DNA from: CAYVFC01 sp964450715
GTDB lineage: Bacteria > Myxococcota_A > Polyangia > Polyangiales > JAFGIB01
Direction: 5' to 3'
NCBI GenBank assembly: GCA_964450715.1
Contig: CAYVFC010000003.1
Coordinates: 1-64,000 of the forward strand
Length of the DNA stretch: 64,000 nt
Made by a program: the position numbers and the translations under genes. The notes beneath the pieces were generated by a model. It was not told the origin of the DNA. It searched no databases and saw nothing but the letters and a program-made list of their open reading frames with translations. Each line of letters starts with the position of its first letter. The first letter of the stretch is position 1. Below, piece by piece: positions 61,671-64,000 of the stretch.

Positions 61671-61907
61671 GTGAAGACCGAGCAAAGGCTCATCCAGCTG
61701 GCGGCCGAGCATTTCCGGCTGGAGCCGACCGGCCTTGCACCCGAGGATGACATCTTCGAGGCGCTGGGTATCGACAGCGTGCAGGTGCTCGAGCTTCTCA
61801 GCGAGTTGGAGATGTATTTCGACGTTGAGATACCCGACTACGAGCTGAGGGAGGTCAGGACCTTCGCCGAGCTGGCCGAGCAGATCGAGCGGCGTGCGGG
61901 CGTGTGA
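61671..61907 (+). CDS. Acyl carrier protein
   Basis: 78 residues from a GTG. The phosphopantetheine site is present in LGIDSVQVLELL (Ser in the D-S motif), and the chain is acidic and helical as usual for an acyl carrier protein. It is encoded 27 bases before a hotdog thioesterase, so the pair probably acts together in a specialised acyl transfer or hydrolysis. No ketosynthase or fatty acid synthesis genes are nearby. The gene begins at the very edge of a REP cluster and has no clear ribosome binding site, so expression may depend on the repeat or an unseen upstream start. Confidence 0.85.
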   Translation: MKTEQRLIQLAAEHFRLEPTGLAPEDDIFEALGIDSVQVLELLSELEMYFDVEIPDYELREVRTFAELAEQIERRAGV

Positions 61908-61934
61908 AGGCGCGAGCATCCTCGACAGACGCAG

Positions 61935-62405
61935 ATGAGAAACTCCGAGCAGATACGGTTCGTCGATGGCGGGGAGGTGCAAGAGGCCGCCTCTCCCGAG
62001 TTCCGCATGGAGATCGAGGCCCGGCCCGAGGACGTGGACGAGCAGGGGCACGTATCCAACGTGGTCTATGTGCGCTGGGTACAGGACGTGGCGCGCGCCC
62101 ACTCGGATGCCATCGGCTACGACCTGGACGCCTACCTGCGTATCGGTTCGACCTTCGTGGTTCGCAAGCACGAGATCAGTTACTTCCTGCCGGCCTTTGC
62201 CGGCGACCGAATCGTGCTGCTGACCCACGTGGCCTGGTGGCGCAGCGCTATCAGCGAGAGGCGCACCCGTATCGTGCGCCTGGCGGACGACAAGGAGATC
62301 GGAAGGGCGGCCACCGTCTGGGCCTTTGTCTCGGTGAGCAACGGCCGTCTGCGTCGCATTCCTGCCGAGATCCAGGAGGCGTTTAAAAAACCGCCGCACG
62401 GCTGA
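61935..62405 (+). CDS. Hotdog-fold acyl thioesterase (4-hydroxybenzoyl-CoA thioesterase-like)
   Basis: 156 residues. Core motif PEDVDEQGHVSNVVYVRWVQ is the YbgC/FadM-type hotdog signature (D-x-D-x-x-G-H with N-x-x-Y). The rest, FVVRKHEISYFLPAFAGDRI, LLTHVAWWRSAISERRTRIV, matches the fold. It should hydrolyse an acyl-CoA or acyl-ACP thioester in the cytosol. The adjacent acyl carrier protein gene makes acyl-ACP the better guess. Confidence 0.85.
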   Translation: MRNSEQIRFVDGGEVQEAASPEFRMEIEARPEDVDEQGHVSNVVYVRWVQDVARAHSDAIGYDLDAYLRIGSTFVVRKHEISYFLPAFAGDRIVLLTHVAWWRSAISERRTRIVRLADDKEIGRAATVWAFVSVSNGRLRRIPAEIQEAFKKPPHG

Positions 62406-62450
62406 GGGATAGAGGCCCTGGGTGAGGGTCCGAGGATCGGGAGGGTATTC

Positions 62451-63554
62451 ATGCGAGCCAGCGCGCAGTTCGATCGAGGCGAAGCGCGGCGGCCCGGAGC
62501 CGTTCATCCGGGTGGTGCGGAGGTGACCGCGTGCTTGCTCTTGGGCCTCTGCTCGCTCTGGGTCGCCTGCGCGGCGCAAGAGACCGGCATCGACGACGCC
62601 GGTGCGAGCGGCGAGGGGGGCGGCGCGGCCGCGACCGGCACGGCTGACGGCGGCGCTGGCGCAGGCGGGACGGACGCTGCGGCCGGCAGCGGCGCGCCTC
62701 CGGAGGACGACCCCACGGTCGAGTCCCTGTCCGGCAACGGACCCTACGGGTACGAATCGCTTCTCGGGCAGGACCGGTTCAACCCCGAGGGATTTCCCAT
62801 CGCCGACAGCGCCTTTCTTTCGGCTACCCTCTACTATCCGATCGACGCCCCGACTCCTTTCGGGGCCGTGACCGTCTGTCCCGGTTTCACCGAATCGCAG
62901 GCCGACATCGGCTGGTTCGGGCCTCTGCTGGCCTCCTGGGGATACGCGGTGCTGACCATGGACACGGCCAGCAGCACCGATTCCCCTCCGCAGCGCGCGC
63001 TGCAGCTGATGGCGGCGATCGAGACGCTGAAGGCCGAGAACGACCGGAGCCAGAGCCCCCTGTACGGAGCCATTGACGCATCGAAGCTCGCGCTCATGGG
63101 CCACTCCATGGGCGGCGGCGGAACGCTGATCGCGGCCGATGCGAACAGCTCGCAATTGAAAGCTGCTATTCCAATAACTCCCTATTCCGGCGCGGTCGGG
63201 GGCGGCGCCGGCACCTTCCCCAACATTACCGTCCCCACCTTGATTCTCGCCGGCCAGCTGGACGGGATCGCGCCGCCCGCCCTGAACGCCTTACCTTTCT
63301 ACCAGAGCATTCCGAGCACGACCCCCAAGGCCTATGTCGAGCTGGCCGGCGAGCCGCACGGCTTGGCCAACGGATCGGCGGACGGCAGCTGCCCGTCGAG
63401 CAGCTCCTTCTCCGGAGGTTGCGGCGCGCACCACGATATCGTCGGCCGTCTCGTCGTCAGTTGGCTGAAGCTGTTCCTGGACGGCGACCAGCGCTACCGG
63501 CAGTTCATCGCCGATGAACCGGCCTTTTCCAGTTTCGACACCACGTTAGATTGA
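62451..63554 (+). CDS. Lipoprotein of the LCC/PETase-type polyester hydrolase (cutinase) family
   Basis: 367 residues, GGGAGGG upstream. Lipoprotein signal ends at LWVAC (Cys40), then a Gly/Ala linker. From about 95 the chain has the fold of LCC and related cutinases: VCPGFTESQADIGWFGPLLA (oxyanion Phe146), MGHSMGGGGTL with nucleophile Ser219, GQLDGIAPP with Asp271, and GEPHGLAN with His303. The stretch PFYQSIPSTTPKAYVEL closely resembles that of LCC. LCC's W190 position (LTPWH) is Tyr245 here, and a Cys pair (314 and 324) lies in the loop after the catalytic His. It likely cleaves polyesters or cutin at the surface; activity on PET is an inference only. Confidence 0.85.
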   Translation: MRASAQFDRGEARRPGAVHPGGAEVTACLLLGLCSLWVACAAQETGIDDAGASGEGGGAAATGTADGGAGAGGTDAAAGSGAPPEDDPTVESLSGNGPYGYESLLGQDRFNPEGFPIADSAFLSATLYYPIDAPTPFGAVTVCPGFTESQADIGWFGPLLASWGYAVLTMDTASSTDSPPQRALQLMAAIETLKAENDRSQSPLYGAIDASKLALMGHSMGGGGTLIAADANSSQLKAAIPITPYSGAVGGGAGTFPNITVPTLILAGQLDGIAPPALNALPFYQSIPSTTPKAYVELAGEPHGLANGSADGSCPSSSSFSGGCGAHHDIVGRLVVSWLKLFLDGDQRYRQFIADEPAFSSFDTTLD

Positions 63555-63561
63555 ACAGGGT

Positions 63562-64000
63562 TCAGGGTTCGACGGCGCCGGCGGTACAGCCCTGGGCGGG
63601 GCGCGGCTGGCCGCGCTGGTCGGTGGCCGGGCAATCGCTGCCGGCCCCCAGCGCCGGGCTCGTGCCTTCGGGCATCAGGGTGGCGGTGGGACCGCCGTTG
63701 TCCGCGAGCGCGCCCAGAAGCGCGTTCTGCCAGGTGATGCCGGCGGTGCAGGGGTTGTCGTCCTGGTCGTTGCCGCCGACCCTCTTGGCGGGCCACTGTA
63801 GGTTGCCGGAGCCGGGCATGGTGGCAGGAGCGCCGGGGTTGTCGATGGAGCAGGTCATCGGCGTCCACTCGTGGTTGTCGGTGTTGTCGAGGAAGATGGA
63901 GTTGAAGACGGAGAGCGTGCGCCGGCTGCCGTGATTCAGGATAGCTGCTGCAAAGAAACCCTCGCCGCCGCGCGCCTCGTTGCTGGCGAAGGTGACATTG
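63562..64000 (-). CDS. C-terminal part of a choice-of-anchor Q domain surface protein (partial)
   Basis: The frame is open from the right edge of the window down to a stop at 63562. The 145 visible residues contain SVFNSIFLDNTDNHEW, a Cys-containing segment, then ALLGALADNGGPTATLMPEG, TSPALGAGSDCPATDQRG and QPRPAQGCTAGAVEP, the typical end of choice-of-anchor Q and beta-helix proteins. The N-terminal part, and any signal peptide, lie beyond the window. Confidence 0.8.
   Translation of the reverse strand, partial: NVTFASNEARGGEGFFAAAILNHGSRRTLSVFNSIFLDNTDNHEWTPMTCSIDNPGAPATMPGSGNLQWPAKRVGGNDQDDNPCTAGITWQNALLGALADNGGPTATLMPEGTSPALGAGSDCPATDQRGQPRPAQGCTAGAVEP

Overview
The window looks like chromosomal DNA of a GC-rich Gram-negative bacterium, most likely a myxobacterium-like member of the Myxococcota (former Deltaproteobacteria). 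The signs are two Hanks-type Ser/Thr kinases with a C-terminal membrane anchor, many predicted surface lipoproteins with Gly/Ser-rich linkers and Cys-rich calcium-binding or DUF4215-like repeats, a MYXO-CTERM-like C-terminal anchor, an FHA-cyclase fusion and a PEGA/TPR protein. No rRNA, tRNA, CRISPR array or intact transposase was seen.

Layout. 1-4.9 kb: a partial lipoprotein, a chalcone-isomerase-like periplasmic protein, a Sushi-domain lipoprotein, a YugP-type membrane zinc peptidase, a nucleotidyltransferase with a small partner, and a decayed lipoprotein fragment. 4.9-13.9 kb: the most unusual region, a radical-SAM peptide-maturation locus. It holds a B12-binding-type radical SAM protein, a single polypeptide with two radical SAM modules, a SPASM-type protein with no radical SAM cysteines, a radical SAM/SPASM enzyme, and a 285-residue Tat/lipobox protein whose last 54 residues repeat aromatic-x-Asp/Asn motifs. 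A GT-C membrane protein follows. 14-24.4 kb: lipoproteins, an FHA-cyclase, a Ser/Thr kinase, a PEGA/TPR protein, a seven-repeat propeller lipoprotein and a 1192-residue membrane protein of unknown function.

24.5-35.8 kb: a TetR-regulated catabolic operon read leftward. In order it encodes TetR, two acyl-CoA carboxyltransferase subunits, a free biotinyl carrier, biotin carboxylase, enoyl-CoA hydratase, a BKACE-type beta-keto acid cleavage enzyme, an isovaleryl-type acyl-CoA dehydrogenase and a TIGR03084-like protein. A divergent nitronate-monooxygenase-type gene lies across two operator-like palindromes. Together these suggest oxidation and carboxylation of a branched or otherwise unusual acyl-CoA.

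36-50 kb: a beta-helix surface protein, a Nudix hydrolase, a second enoyl-CoA hydratase, a coiled-coil protein with a helix-hairpin-helix end, an SLC12-like transporter, an MBL hydrolase, a VWA-type lipoprotein, and a tight pyrE-pyrF-pyrD/K operon in which the dihydroorotate dehydrogenase and its PyrK-type electron-transfer subunit are one chain. 49.7-64 kb: a class II aldolase with a terminator-like hairpin in its leader, a thymidylate-synthase-like protein, an FtsZ/tubulin-like GTPase with a HEAT-like tail, a DUF4215-type lipoprotein, a thioredoxin-fold/HEAT protein, a small alpha/beta hydrolase, a second Ser/Thr kinase, an acyl carrier protein plus hotdog thioesterase pair, and a lipoprotein strongly resembling LCC/PETase-type polyester hydrolases.

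Spacers carry several dispersed palindromic repeat families. One recurs at 12.3, 14.0, 16.1 and 40.1 kb and supplies the start codon of a downstream gene. Others form large hairpins at 9.2, 56.5-57.0, 58.5 and 61.5 kb.
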